From assembly GCA_034423015.1 (NCBI GenBank), contig DAOUJG010000039.1, positions 1 to 64,000 on the forward strand: a stretch of 64,000 nucleotides of DNA, written 5' to 3'. This document shows positions 34,828 to 42,778 of this stretch, piece after piece. Every line of letters begins with the position of its first letter. Positions within the stretch are counted from its first letter, which is position 1. Source of the DNA: JAGWBJ01 sp034423015. GTDB lineage: Bacteria > Chloroflexota > Dehalococcoidia > Lucifugimonadales > JAGWBF01. The notes beneath the pieces are model-generated. The model ran no database searches. It saw nothing but the letters and a program-made list of their open reading frames with translations, and had not been told where the DNA came from. Made by a program: the position numbers and the translations under genes.

Positions 34828-36467
34828 GCCGGGGCCGCCCCCTCCCCCTCCCGCAGCTCGACGCGGCGTATCTTGCCGCTGATGGTCTTCGGAAGGTCCG
34901 TCACGTACTCAACAGCCCGGGGGTATTTGAAGGGAGCCGTGACCCGGCGCACGTGCTCCTGCAGGCTCAGGGTCAGCTCCTCCGAGGGGACGTAGCCGGG
35001 CGCCAGGACCACGAAGGCCTTCACGATGTTGCCCCTGAGCTCGTCGGGGCTGGCCACCACGGCCGACTCGGCGACCGCCGGGTGCTCCAGGAGGGCGCTC
35101 TCGACCTCGAAGGGACCGATGCGGTACCCGGCGGAGATTATCACGTCGTCGGCCCGGCCCACGAACCACAGGTAGCCGTCCTCGTCGGAGTAGGCGCGGT
35201 CACCGGTGAAGTACCAACCGGCCCGGAAGGCGCCGGACACGGCCTCGGGGTCACGCCAGTACTCCTTCATCAACCCCACGGGCCGGGGCTCCAGGGACAC
35301 GGCGATCTGCCCCTCCTCTCCGGCGGGCAGCCGGTTTCCCTCGTCGTCTACTATGGCGACGTCGAACCCGGGCATCGGCTTGCCCATGGAGCCGGGCTTG
35401 ACGGGGAGGCAGCGGAAGTTGGCCGCCAGCAGCACCGTCTCGGTCTGCCCGTAGCCGTCGTAGATGGTCAGGCCCGTGCCCTCCTCCCACACCTTCATCA
35501 CCTCGGGGTTCAGCGGCTCGCCGGCCGCGGTACAGTGCCGCAGACCGTTCAGGTCGTACCGGGTCAGGTCTTCCAGCACCATCATGCGGTAGGCGGTGGG
35601 CGGCGCACAGAACGACGTGACCCCGGACCGCTCCAGGATGGAGAGGGTCTGGGCGGCGTCGAACCGGCCCTTCGCGTCGTGCTGCAGGATGGCTGCCCCC
35701 TGGGTCCACTGGCCGAACAGCTTGCCGTAGGCCATCTTGGCCCAGCCCGGGTCTGAGATCGCCCAGTGGAGGTCCGTGGGCTTCAGGTCGTGCCAGAACC
35801 GGGCCGTCAGGGTGTGGCCTATGGCGTAGGACGCCTGGGTGTGGAGGACCATCTTGGGCGGGCCGACGGTGCCCGAGGTGAAGTAGATCACCAGGGGGTC
35901 GTCGCTACGGGTGGAGTCCACACCCTCCAGCACACGGGAAAGCCCCGTACGCTCCACCGCCCAGGAGGCCCAGCCCCTGCGCTCACCGTCCAACAGCACC
36001 AGGTGCTCCAGGCTGGGACAGGACGCGGCGACCTCCTCCACTTTCCCGGCGCTCTCCGCGTCGACGACGGCGACGGAGGCCTCGGCGCGGTTGATCCTGT
36101 ACTCGATGTCGTGGGACGTACACAGGGTGGTCGCCGGCATGGGCACGACGCCCAGCTTCGTCATCCCCAGGAACGCCTCATACCACTCGGGTATGCGGGG
36201 CGCCATCAGCAGGGCCCGGTCTCCCTTCCCGGCTCCCAGGCCCCGCAGGAGGTTGGCGAACCGGTTGGAGCTGACGGACAAGTCCCAGAAGGTGCTCTTC
36301 CGGGCGCGCTGGCCCGAGGGGTCCACGGAGACGAGGGCCAGCTTGGTGCGGTCCTGGGCCCACCGGTCCACGACGTCGAAGCCGAAGTTGAACCGCTCGG
36401 GGACGTCCAGGGAGAAGGTCCGCCGGGCCTCCTCGTAGTCCGGCATGTTGGGCGGGGCATCCCGCAT
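34824..36467 (-). CDS. AMP-forming acyl-CoA synthetase (medium-chain/acetyl-CoA synthetase-like)
   Basis: Second CoA ligase, 547 residues, of the ACSM/acetyl-CoA synthetase branch. The P-loop is YFTSGTVGPPKMV, a variant of the usual TSGTTGxPK in which the second Thr is Val. YDGYGQTETVLLAA binds the adenine, YFTGDRAYSDEDGYLWFVGR is the hinge, and the catalytic Lys is in PKTISGKIRRVELRE. Likely activates short or medium-chain or aromatic carboxylates. First of the two overlapping ligase genes; the AIM24-like gene lies 20 bp upstream in the same direction. Confidence 0.9.
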   Translation of the reverse strand: MRDAPPNMPDYEEARRTFSLDVPERFNFGFDVVDRWAQDRTKLALVSVDPSGQRARKSTFWDLSVSSNRFANLLRGLGAGKGDRALLMAPRIPEWYEAFLGMTKLGVVPMPATTLCTSHDIEYRINRAEASVAVVDAESAGKVEEVAASCPSLEHLVLLDGERRGWASWAVERTGLSRVLEGVDSTRSDDPLVIYFTSGTVGPPKMVLHTQASYAIGHTLTARFWHDLKPTDLHWAISDPGWAKMAYGKLFGQWTQGAAILQHDAKGRFDAAQTLSILERSGVTSFCAPPTAYRMMVLEDLTRYDLNGLRHCTAAGEPLNPEVMKVWEEGTGLTIYDGYGQTETVLLAANFRCLPVKPGSMGKPMPGFDVAIVDDEGNRLPAGEEGQIAVSLEPRPVGLMKEYWRDPEAVSGAFRAGWYFTGDRAYSDEDGYLWFVGRADDVIISAGYRIGPFEVESALLEHPAVAESAVVASPDELRGNIVKAFVVLAPGYVPSEELTLSLQEHVRRVTAPFKYPRAVEYVTDLPKTISGKIRRVELREGEGAAPA

Positions 36468-36486
36468 GTCAGCCCTCCCTGGGCCC

Positions 36487-37176
36487 CTAGCTCCCGCCCG
36501 ACTTGGGCAGGAACGGGATGAGCTTCTGGGCCAGGGAGGCCAGGTTGCGGCTCTGGACCCATACGTGCCCGTTGCCCCGGAACTTCATCACCAGGCCCTC
36601 TCCGCCGGCGATGAGGGAGCGGATTCCGCCCACCTTCCCGATGGAGTAGTCCACGTCGTCGCTGAACGCCACCAGGTGGCCGGTGTCCACCACCAGCTCG
36701 CTCCCCGGTTGGACCGGGACCCTCTTGATGGCCCCGTAGGAGTTGTAGTAGACGGTGCCCGTCCCCTCGGTGGCATAGACCCTGATGAAGAACAGGCTCT
36801 CGCCGCTGAAGAAGCCCTTGAACCCCTGGAACTGGGTGTCCATCTGGACGTTCTCGGTGCAGGCCAGGAAGGAGCCAGACTGGACGAACAGGTTCGTCCC
36901 CGGGTGGAGGTCGAAGGACCCGATGTCTCCCGGGGAGTTGGGCGCTAGGCTCACCTGCCCGCCGCTGGCCTGGGCGGTGAAGGTGTTGACGAAGAACGAC
37001 TCCCCGCCCAGCATTCTCCTGAACCCTCCGAACAGGCCGCCGCCCCCGGTGCCCGTTTGCATCTCCACGCCCTCTTGGAGGACCATGGCCCCCGGCTCCG
37101 CCTTGATGGCCTCGCCCGGGGCCAGGTCCACGGTCAACATGGCGTAGCTCGGATCGAACTCGACTGTGGCTCTCAC
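36487..37176 (-). CDS. AIM24/TIGR00266 family protein
   Basis: A 229-residue protein of the TIGR00266/AIM24 family, a beta-helix-like fold of unknown biochemical role. Signature stretches are GEAIKAEPGAMVLQEGVEMQ, the Gly-rich GTGGGGLFGGFRRMLGGESF, and GPxxIGSFDL-like DIGSFDLHPG near residue 90. No catalytic motif is known. Related proteins occur in mitochondria and many bacteria and have been linked to membrane organisation. GGCGGAGGGG precedes the ATG. Confidence 0.85.
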   Translation of the reverse strand: MRATVEFDPSYAMLTVDLAPGEAIKAEPGAMVLQEGVEMQTGTGGGGLFGGFRRMLGGESFFVNTFTAQASGGQVSLAPNSPGDIGSFDLHPGTNLFVQSGSFLACTENVQMDTQFQGFKGFFSGESLFFIRVYATEGTGTVYYNSYGAIKRVPVQPGSELVVDTGHLVAFSDDVDYSIGKVGGIRSLIAGGEGLVMKFRGNGHVWVQSRNLASLAQKLIPFLPKSGGS

Positions 37177-37337
37177 GTTTTCCCCTCCGCCTTGGAATAT
37201 CGGCCACTCACATCATAAGGCCAAATGCCCTTCGTAGCCACACCCCCGGCGCTGCCTCGGTTGCGCGTCCATAGACGGCCCCACTCACCCCTGGGTCACG
37301 GCCTTCGCCGGGACGACGGTGGCTTGAGTCCAGACCC

Positions 37338-37781
37338 CTAGCGCGGCCTGACCCAGGTCTCCGACCAGGCCAGGCAGCACGTGCTCGACGGCTGCCCGTC
37401 CCGCTCCTGCGCGAAGGCCCTGCCCCTGGCGACCTTGCCGTTTATGTCAAGCTGGGCGCTCAGCGCCGGCACGAACACGCTGTAGACCCCGTGGACCCGG
37501 CCCGGCGTGCTGCCGGGGGACGACCTGATGACGAAGGGCTCGAAGCTCTCGATCTCCCCCTGGAGCCAGCGGGCCGCCGCCACGTTGTCCGTGTACACCC
37601 GCACCTGGTTGTCGGTCAGCTCGCTCTGCAGGAAAAGGGCGTGACCCGGGCCCCCGGGCGAGATGAGCACCCGCCAGTGGCTGGAACGGGTCGTCTGTTC
37701 GCCTCCCTCCTCCTCGCCAAGGCGGATGAAAGAGTTCTCGCCGGTCATCCTGATCTCGTTGGGATCTATGGGACTCACCAT
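37338..37781 (-). CDS. Hypothetical protein, 147 residues
   Basis: Not recognised. The ATG at 37781 follows GAGGAGGTG at good spacing and codon use is like that of its neighbours. The sequence has an N-terminal polar part (MVSPIDPNEIRMTGENS). A beta-rich middle follows, with HWRVLISPGGPGHALFLQ and VRVYTDNVAAARWLQGEIE, and then a Cys pair (CC) near residue 135. No signal peptide or membrane helix. It lies between the PIG-L deacetylase and the AIM24-like gene, all transcribed leftward. Confidence 0.7.
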   Translation of the reverse strand: MVSPIDPNEIRMTGENSFIRLGEEEGGEQTTRSSHWRVLISPGGPGHALFLQSELTDNQVRVYTDNVAAARWLQGEIESFEPFVIRSSPGSTPGRVHGVYSVFVPALSAQLDINGKVARGRAFAQERDGQPSSTCCLAWSETWVRPR

Positions 37782-37840
37782 TGGACACCTCCTCATGATA
37801 CTGGTGGTGATACTCGTGATACCATCCAGGGCGCGGACCG

Positions 37841-38674
37841 TCAACCATCAGGCGAGATGCCGTCGAACAGGTCCGCGGGGACGGTCTCGCCGGGCGCCAC
37901 GGGCGGGTAGGCGCGGGTGAAGTGCTCGCGGCCGATGATGCCGGCCACCACGTCCAATGGCAGGGAGTGGTAGGGCCGGTCGGGGTTCATCTGGGTCCGG
38001 TGACATAGAAGGCACCGGACCTTTCGCTCCACCTGGGCCGACGTGTCCATCTCCACGTGGATGTCCCCGGGGGGCACCCCGTCGTTCTGGCGCCGGACGT
38101 CGGGCATGGGAGTATCCACCCCGGCGGCCCGAAGCTTCTTCGCCATGCCGACGCGGAAGCCCCGGGGGCGCACGCTGTAGAAGAGCCTTGCGGGAAGACC
38201 CTCGCCGCCGCCCTCCAGCACCCGGTCGAAGGCCGCAGTGGTGTGAGCGGAGATGGCGATGTGGTCCGGATGCCCGTAGAGGCCGTCGGGCCCAAAGCTC
38301 AGGACCACCTGCGGGCGGAAGCACCGCATCTCCTCCGCCAGGCGGGCCCTCACCGTCTCCCCATCGGCCCTGACGAAGGCGCGCGGGTGGCCGTTGGCGG
38401 GAGTGCCGGCCATGCCAGAGTCCCGATACTCCAGCACCACCGGCTCCTGGATGCCCAGGGCCCGGCAGGAGCACATGAGCTCCAGGCGCCGCACCTCGGC
38501 CAGGGTCTCCCGCGTCGCCGAGCCCTCCTGGCCGATCTCCCCCTCCTCGCCAAGGGTGGCGCATACCAGGCGGATGTCCACCCCCCGGGCGGCGTAAGTC
38601 GCCAGCGCGCCGCCGACGGGGAACGCCTCGTCGTCGGGGTGGGCGAAGCAGGCCAGCATCCTGAGGCCGGCCAT
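37841..38674 (-). CDS. PIG-L family N-acetylglucosaminyl deacetylase-like protein
   Basis: Zinc-dependent deacetylase fold, 277 residues. AHPDDEAF near residue 11 supplies the first His and the Asp pair. GPDGLYGHPDHIAIS gives the second conserved HPDH segment, with the third His ligand. Relatives include MshB and BshB (mycothiol/bacillithiol synthesis), antibiotic deacetylases and N-acetylglucosaminyl-PI deacetylase. No thiol synthesis gene is adjacent, so the substrate is open. The ATG 38674 lies 7 bp after the MFS stop; a TTG at 38695 overlapping the MFS gene is the alternative. Confidence 0.87.
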   Translation of the reverse strand: MAGLRMLACFAHPDDEAFPVGGALATYAARGVDIRLVCATLGEEGEIGQEGSATRETLAEVRRLELMCSCRALGIQEPVVLEYRDSGMAGTPANGHPRAFVRADGETVRARLAEEMRCFRPQVVLSFGPDGLYGHPDHIAISAHTTAAFDRVLEGGGEGLPARLFYSVRPRGFRVGMAKKLRAAGVDTPMPDVRRQNDGVPPGDIHVEMDTSAQVERKVRCLLCHRTQMNPDRPYHSLPLDVVAGIIGREHFTRAYPPVAPGETVPADLFDGISPDG

Positions 38675-38681
38675 GTCCGCG

Positions 38682-39989
38682 TCAGGCCGCCCCAACGGGC
38701 GAGGCCTCCAGCGGCCGGGCGGGCGCCTTGGGCCTTGGCAGCGTCCAGTAGAAAAATGCGGCCCCTCCGTAGATCGCCGCCAGCAACACGATTCCCCAGT
38801 AATAGCTGTCGGTCCTGTCGAATATCAGCCCCACGAGCCAGGGAAAGGGCATGGAGATCAGGTGGTTGGGAACGTGCTGCCACCCCCTCAGCCTGCCGTA
38901 GCTGGTCCGTCCGAAGAAGTCCCCCATTATGGCCCAGTTCAGGGGGTTCGAGGTCTCGGAGAAGGCGAGGAGCACCGTGAAGACCAGCAGCTCCCACAGG
39001 CGCCCGGTGCCGGCGAGAAGCACCACCAAGCCCACGACCCCCGCCGTCATCCCGATGGAGCTGATCCTCTGCTTGGACCAGCTGTCCCCCAGCCATCCGG
39101 TGACAGGGTTGAAGAGCAGGGTGCAGAGGGACATGAGGCTGATCAGGAAGCCGGCGGTCCTCAGGCTCACGCCGCTCCATACCATCAGGGGCGCCAGGTG
39201 CCACCTCACCCCGGCGTGACCCGCGTCCCGCAGGGCGGCGGCGGCGGTGAACAGCCAGTAGGAGGGCGTGGCCATCGCCTCGTTGACCGTGAAGTCCGCG
39301 TCCCGGGGCGCCTGCCCGCCCGAGGCCGCCTCCCTGGCCCTTCTGCGGGCCCTCACCAGGGCCTCCGGGGTCTCGGACCGGTCTCCGTCGGGCAGGAGTC
39401 CCATGGTCTCGGGCGAGCGCTTCACCAGGAAGGCAAGCGGCACGCACACGGCCACTATCACTATGCCCGAGATGATCACCGAGTTGCGCCAGCCCAGCTC
39501 CAGGACCGCCAGGGTGACCAGCGGGGTGAAGATGACTCCCCCCAGCCCCTGTCCCGTGGAGACCACGGACATCACCAGGCTCCGCTTACGGCGGAACCAC
39601 TGGTTCAGGGCCACCGAGGAGGCGTTGTTGAAACCGACCCTCGATCCGACGGACAGCAACGCCACGTAGGCGAAGAGAAAGAAACCGTAGCTGTTGGCGT
39701 AGCCCAGCAGCACGAAGCCCAGGCCCAGGATGAGCCCGCCGGCCACCATCATGGGGGCCGGCCCCACCCGGTCGAACAGGTAGCCCGACATGGGGGCCTG
39801 GGCCGCCCCGGCCGCCCGGCCCAGCAGCTCCGCCTGGGAGTATCCCGCCCTGGTTAGTCCCAGGGACCTCTGGATGGGCAGGAAGTATATGCTGAAGGCC
39901 TTCTGGAAGGCCCCGTGCCCCACGGCGTCCATCACCAGGCACGCGGTGACTATCCACCAGCCGTAGAATATCCTGGCCCGGCGTTTCAA
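38682..39989 (-). CDS. Major facilitator superfamily transporter
   Basis: Twelve-helix permease, 435 residues from a TTG at 39989 (KRRARIFYGWWIV). It resembles the oxalate/formate antiporter-like branch and is related to the MFS protein at 23682: both have FYGWW or YYGWW in helix 1, VSTGQGLGG or VQEGFAVGG in helix 4/5, and an Arg/Ala/Gly-rich central loop. An upstream in-frame extension overlaps the NIPSNAP gene and is not needed. Sits between the NIPSNAP and PIG-L genes. Substrate unknown, probably a carboxylate. Confidence 0.85.
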   Translation of the reverse strand: MKRRARIFYGWWIVTACLVMDAVGHGAFQKAFSIYFLPIQRSLGLTRAGYSQAELLGRAAGAAQAPMSGYLFDRVGPAPMMVAGGLILGLGFVLLGYANSYGFFLFAYVALLSVGSRVGFNNASSVALNQWFRRKRSLVMSVVSTGQGLGGVIFTPLVTLAVLELGWRNSVIISGIVIVAVCVPLAFLVKRSPETMGLLPDGDRSETPEALVRARRRAREAASGGQAPRDADFTVNEAMATPSYWLFTAAAALRDAGHAGVRWHLAPLMVWSGVSLRTAGFLISLMSLCTLLFNPVTGWLGDSWSKQRISSIGMTAGVVGLVVLLAGTGRLWELLVFTVLLAFSETSNPLNWAIMGDFFGRTSYGRLRGWQHVPNHLISMPFPWLVGLIFDRTDSYYWGIVLLAAIYGGAAFFYWTLPRPKAPARPLEASPVGAA

Positions 39990-39997
39990 CGCCGACG

Positions 39998-40294
39998 TTA
40001 CTTCTTTACCGGTTCCATCTGGTGGACCTCGATGCGCGCCAGGTGGCTTCGCGCCTTGTCCACCACGGCCTGCCACTCCGAGGAGTCGTAGAAGGCCTTC
40101 TCCTTGGCCTTCAGGTCATCGGCGTCCTCGAAGCTCCTGATCCAGATGAACTGGTTGCCGTCGGAGTTCACCCACTGCCCGCTGACCTTCATGCCGACGC
40201 TGGTCATGATGGGAACTATCGTCTCGTTGAAGTAGGCGACCCACTGGTCCATCATGCCCCTGTTCACCGTGTACACCCGAAGCTGCTCGATCAT
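39998..40294 (-). CDS. NIPSNAP family protein
   Basis: A 98-residue ferredoxin-like (dimeric alpha/beta barrel) domain of the NIPSNAP family. It begins MIEQLRVYTVNRGMMDQWV, continues with a central FIWIRSFEDADDLKAKEKAF, and ends with helix SEWQAVVDKARSH. Such proteins usually accompany catabolic operons and bind or transform small hydrophobic molecules; no defined reaction. GGAGGGCAGC precedes the ATG. Eight bp separate its stop from the MFS start. Confidence 0.85.
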   Translation of the reverse strand: MIEQLRVYTVNRGMMDQWVAYFNETIVPIMTSVGMKVSGQWVNSDGNQFIWIRSFEDADDLKAKEKAFYDSSEWQAVVDKARSHLARIEVHQMEPVKK

Positions 40295-40344
40295 GCTGCC
40301 CTCCGTTCCCTGCTAGTGACCCCCGACGCCGCCCGCCCGGCGGG

Positions 40345-40737
40345 CTAGTCCACCACCGCGATGGCCTCGATCTCCGCCACGTAGTCCGGGCCGGCCAGCT
40401 CCGAGACCACCAGCAAGGTGCTGGTCGGCGGCTGGACCGACGCGAACAACTCGTTCCGGACCTTGCGCACGGCCCCGGCGTGGGCGATGTCGGTGATGTA
40501 GGTGGTGGTCTTGACCACGTTCGAGAGGCCGTTTCCACCCACCGACTTGACCGCGGCCTCGATGTTCCTCCATATCTGCCGCACCTGGGCCTCGGTGTCG
40601 CCCTTGCCCACGACGCTGCCATCCGGGGCGGTGGATATCTGCCCCGCGATGTACACGGTGTTGCCCGTCTTCACCACGTGCATGTAGCCCGCAGGTGTGG
40701 ACATGGTTTCCGGATTGAGGCGCTGAATGTCCGGCAT
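40345..40737 (-). CDS. RidA/YjgF family protein lacking the canonical Arg
   Basis: A 130-residue trimeric Rid-family protein (GNTVYIAGQISTAPDGSVVG, then QVRQIWRNIEAAVKSVGG, then AEIEAIAVVD). In RidA enzymes a PARS segment contributes the catalytic Arg that hydrolyses 2-aminoacrylate-type imines. Here that segment reads PPTST, so Arg is missing and imine deaminase activity is doubtful. Probably one of the Rid subgroups found in catabolic operons. GGAGGACCC precedes the ATG. Confidence 0.88.
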   Translation of the reverse strand: MPDIQRLNPETMSTPAGYMHVVKTGNTVYIAGQISTAPDGSVVGKGDTEAQVRQIWRNIEAAVKSVGGNGLSNVVKTTTYITDIAHAGAVRKVRNELFASVQPPTSTLLVVSELAGPDYVAEIEAIAVVD

Positions 40738-40913
40738 GGGTCCTCCTTCGCTCTTCTCGTGCCTTGGCTGCTCCGGGACATGGTATCAGAGGCCCCCCGT
40801 AATTTCCACCGAGGGCCGGGTTCCACCGAGCGCCGGGGCCGCGGGCGCCGGGCCCGTATGTTACAATGCACCAGGCATTGACCAGGCATTTTTCGACTAC
40901 CGGAGGGCCGGAC

Positions 40914-41771
40914 ATGTTGCCATCGGAGCGCCGAGAGCGGTATCGACGGGTGCTGGCGGGGAGGGACTGCGTCTACCCCGCCTCGGTGTACGACCCCATG
41001 TCCGCCCGTCTCGCCGAGTCGGTGGGCTACGAGATAGGCATGTTCGCCGGTTCCATAGCCTCGGCGACGGTGCTGGGGGCGCCGGACCTGATCCTAGTCA
41101 CCCTCAGCGAGTTCGCCGACCAGCTACGCCGCATCACCAGGGCCAGCGACCTGAGCATGATGGTGGACGCCGACCACGGGTACGGCAACGCCCTGAACGT
41201 CATGCGCACGGTGGAGGAGCTGGAAACGGCGGGAGTCTCGGCCCTCACCATCGAGGACACGATACTGCCCCGCCGGTTCGGCGGCCAGGGCGGCCTCATA
41301 TCCGTGCCCGAGATGCTGGGCAAGCTGGGGGCGGCCGTGGAGGCCCGCCAGGACCCGTCCCTGGTGATCATAGGACGCAGCGAGGCGATATCGTACGGTG
41401 GAGTCCCCGAGATGGTCGAGCGGGTCCGGGCCTACCAGGAGACGGGGGTGGACGCCATATTCCTCGTGGGCATCACCAAGCCCGAGGAGCTGGACGCGGT
41501 GCACCAGGTCTCCAGCCTGCCCCTGCTTCTGGGCGCGGCGCCGGGCTCCCTGGGAGACGCGGCCTTCCTGGCCTCCAAAGGGGTGCGCATCGCCCTCCAG
41601 GGGCACGGGCCCTACTACGTGGGAGTCCGGGCGGTGTACGACGCCTACAAGCACCTGAGAGAGGGCGGCTCGCCGGAGGACCTGGGACCGCGAGCGGCCT
41701 CGGGAGAGGTGCTGGCCACCGCCCAGCACAGGGACGACTACGACCGCTGGCTGAAGGAGTTCCTCGGCTAG
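40914..41771 (+). CDS. Isocitrate lyase/PEP mutase superfamily protein
   Basis: TIM-barrel C-C or P-C lyase/mutase, 285 residues. VYPASVYDPMSARLAESVGY begins the barrel, VDADHGYGNALNVMRTVEEL holds the Mg-binding Asp pair, and SALTIEDTILPRRFG is the helix 3 region with the conserved Glu-Asp. The KKCGH loop of true isocitrate lyase is absent, and the sequence is closest to the oxaloacetate decarboxylase/methylisocitrate-lyase-like group. The next gene is a 2-hydroxyacid dehydrogenase, so an oxo-acid product could be reduced there. A TACAAT -10 lies at 40862. GGAGGGCC precedes the ATG. Confidence 0.85.
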   Translation: MLPSERRERYRRVLAGRDCVYPASVYDPMSARLAESVGYEIGMFAGSIASATVLGAPDLILVTLSEFADQLRRITRASDLSMMVDADHGYGNALNVMRTVEELETAGVSALTIEDTILPRRFGGQGGLISVPEMLGKLGAAVEARQDPSLVIIGRSEAISYGGVPEMVERVRAYQETGVDAIFLVGITKPEELDAVHQVSSLPLLLGAAPGSLGDAAFLASKGVRIALQGHGPYYVGVRAVYDAYKHLREGGSPEDLGPRAASGEVLATAQHRDDYDRWLKEFLG

Positions 41772-41793
41772 ACGGACGCCGGAGGTCCATGGC

Positions 41794-42765
41794 ATGCCCA
41801 GGGTAGCCCTGCTGGACGACTACCAGAATGTGGCCCTGAGCATGGCCGACTGGGCCTCCCTGCCCCCGGACGTCACGGTCAGCGCCTTCGGCGACCACCT
41901 CCCGGACCCGGCTGAGGTGGCCCGCCGCCTCTGGGGCTTCGACATCGTGGTCGCGATGCGGGAGCGGACACCCTTTCGACGAGAGCTGCTGGAGTCCCTG
42001 CCGGACCTGAGGCTCCTGGTCACGACGGGCATGCGCAACGCCTCCATCGACGTGGAGGCGGCAGCCGGGCTGGGGATCACGGTCTGCGGCACCCGGGGGC
42101 TGGGATACCCGACGGCGGAGCTGACCTGGGGGCTAATACTCTCCCTGGCCCGCCAGATCCCCCGGGAGGACCGGGCGACCCGCCAGGGTGGCTGGCAGGT
42201 GACCATGGGGACCGGCCTCAACGGCAAGGTGCTGGGCCTGCTCGGGCTGGGCAATCTGGGCTCCCAGGTGGCGACCATCGGTCGGGCCTTCGGCATGTCC
42301 CTGCTGGCGTGGAGCCAGAACCTGACCCGGGAACGGGCCGAGGAGCTGGGCGCCGCCCTGGTGTCGAAAGACGAGCTGATGGCCCGGGCCGACGTCATCA
42401 CCATACACCTGGTGCTGAGCGACAGGACCCGCGGGCTCATAGGCGCCCGGGAGCTGGGACTCATGAAGCCCACGGCCTACCTGGTCAACACCTCCCGCGG
42501 GCCCATCGTGGACGAGGCGGCGCTGGTGGACGCCCTGGACAGGGGCGCCATCGCCGGGGCGGGCCTCGACGTGTTCGACCGGGAGCCCCTGCCCCCCGAC
42601 CACCCCCTCCGGGGTCTGGACAACACGGTCATCACGCCGCACATGGGCTACGTGACCGAGGAGACCTACCGGGTGTTCTACGGCGACGCGTTGGAGGACA
42701 TCCGCGCCTTCCTGTCCGGAAGCCCCATACGGGTGCTCGGCGGCCCCGCCGGTCCAGGGCGGTAG
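41794..42765 (+). CDS. D-isomer-specific 2-hydroxyacid dehydrogenase
   Basis: NAD(P)-dependent reductase of 2-oxo acids, 323 residues. The Rossmann motif is GLLGLGNLGSQVA, NTSRGPIVDEAALVDAL is the signature, and the catalytic Arg is in LSDRTRGLIGARE. The catalytic Glu is near DREPLPPDHPL and the His in VITPHMGYVT. Similar to D-3-phosphoglycerate dehydrogenase-like proteins without regulatory domains. 22 bp after the PEP-mutase-like gene, so probably one operon. Confidence 0.9.
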   Translation: MPRVALLDDYQNVALSMADWASLPPDVTVSAFGDHLPDPAEVARRLWGFDIVVAMRERTPFRRELLESLPDLRLLVTTGMRNASIDVEAAAGLGITVCGTRGLGYPTAELTWGLILSLARQIPREDRATRQGGWQVTMGTGLNGKVLGLLGLGNLGSQVATIGRAFGMSLLAWSQNLTRERAEELGAALVSKDELMARADVITIHLVLSDRTRGLIGARELGLMKPTAYLVNTSRGPIVDEAALVDALDRGAIAGAGLDVFDREPLPPDHPLRGLDNTVITPHMGYVTEETYRVFYGDALEDIRAFLSGSPIRVLGGPAGPGR

Positions 42766-42778
42766 CCCGGCCCCGTCA

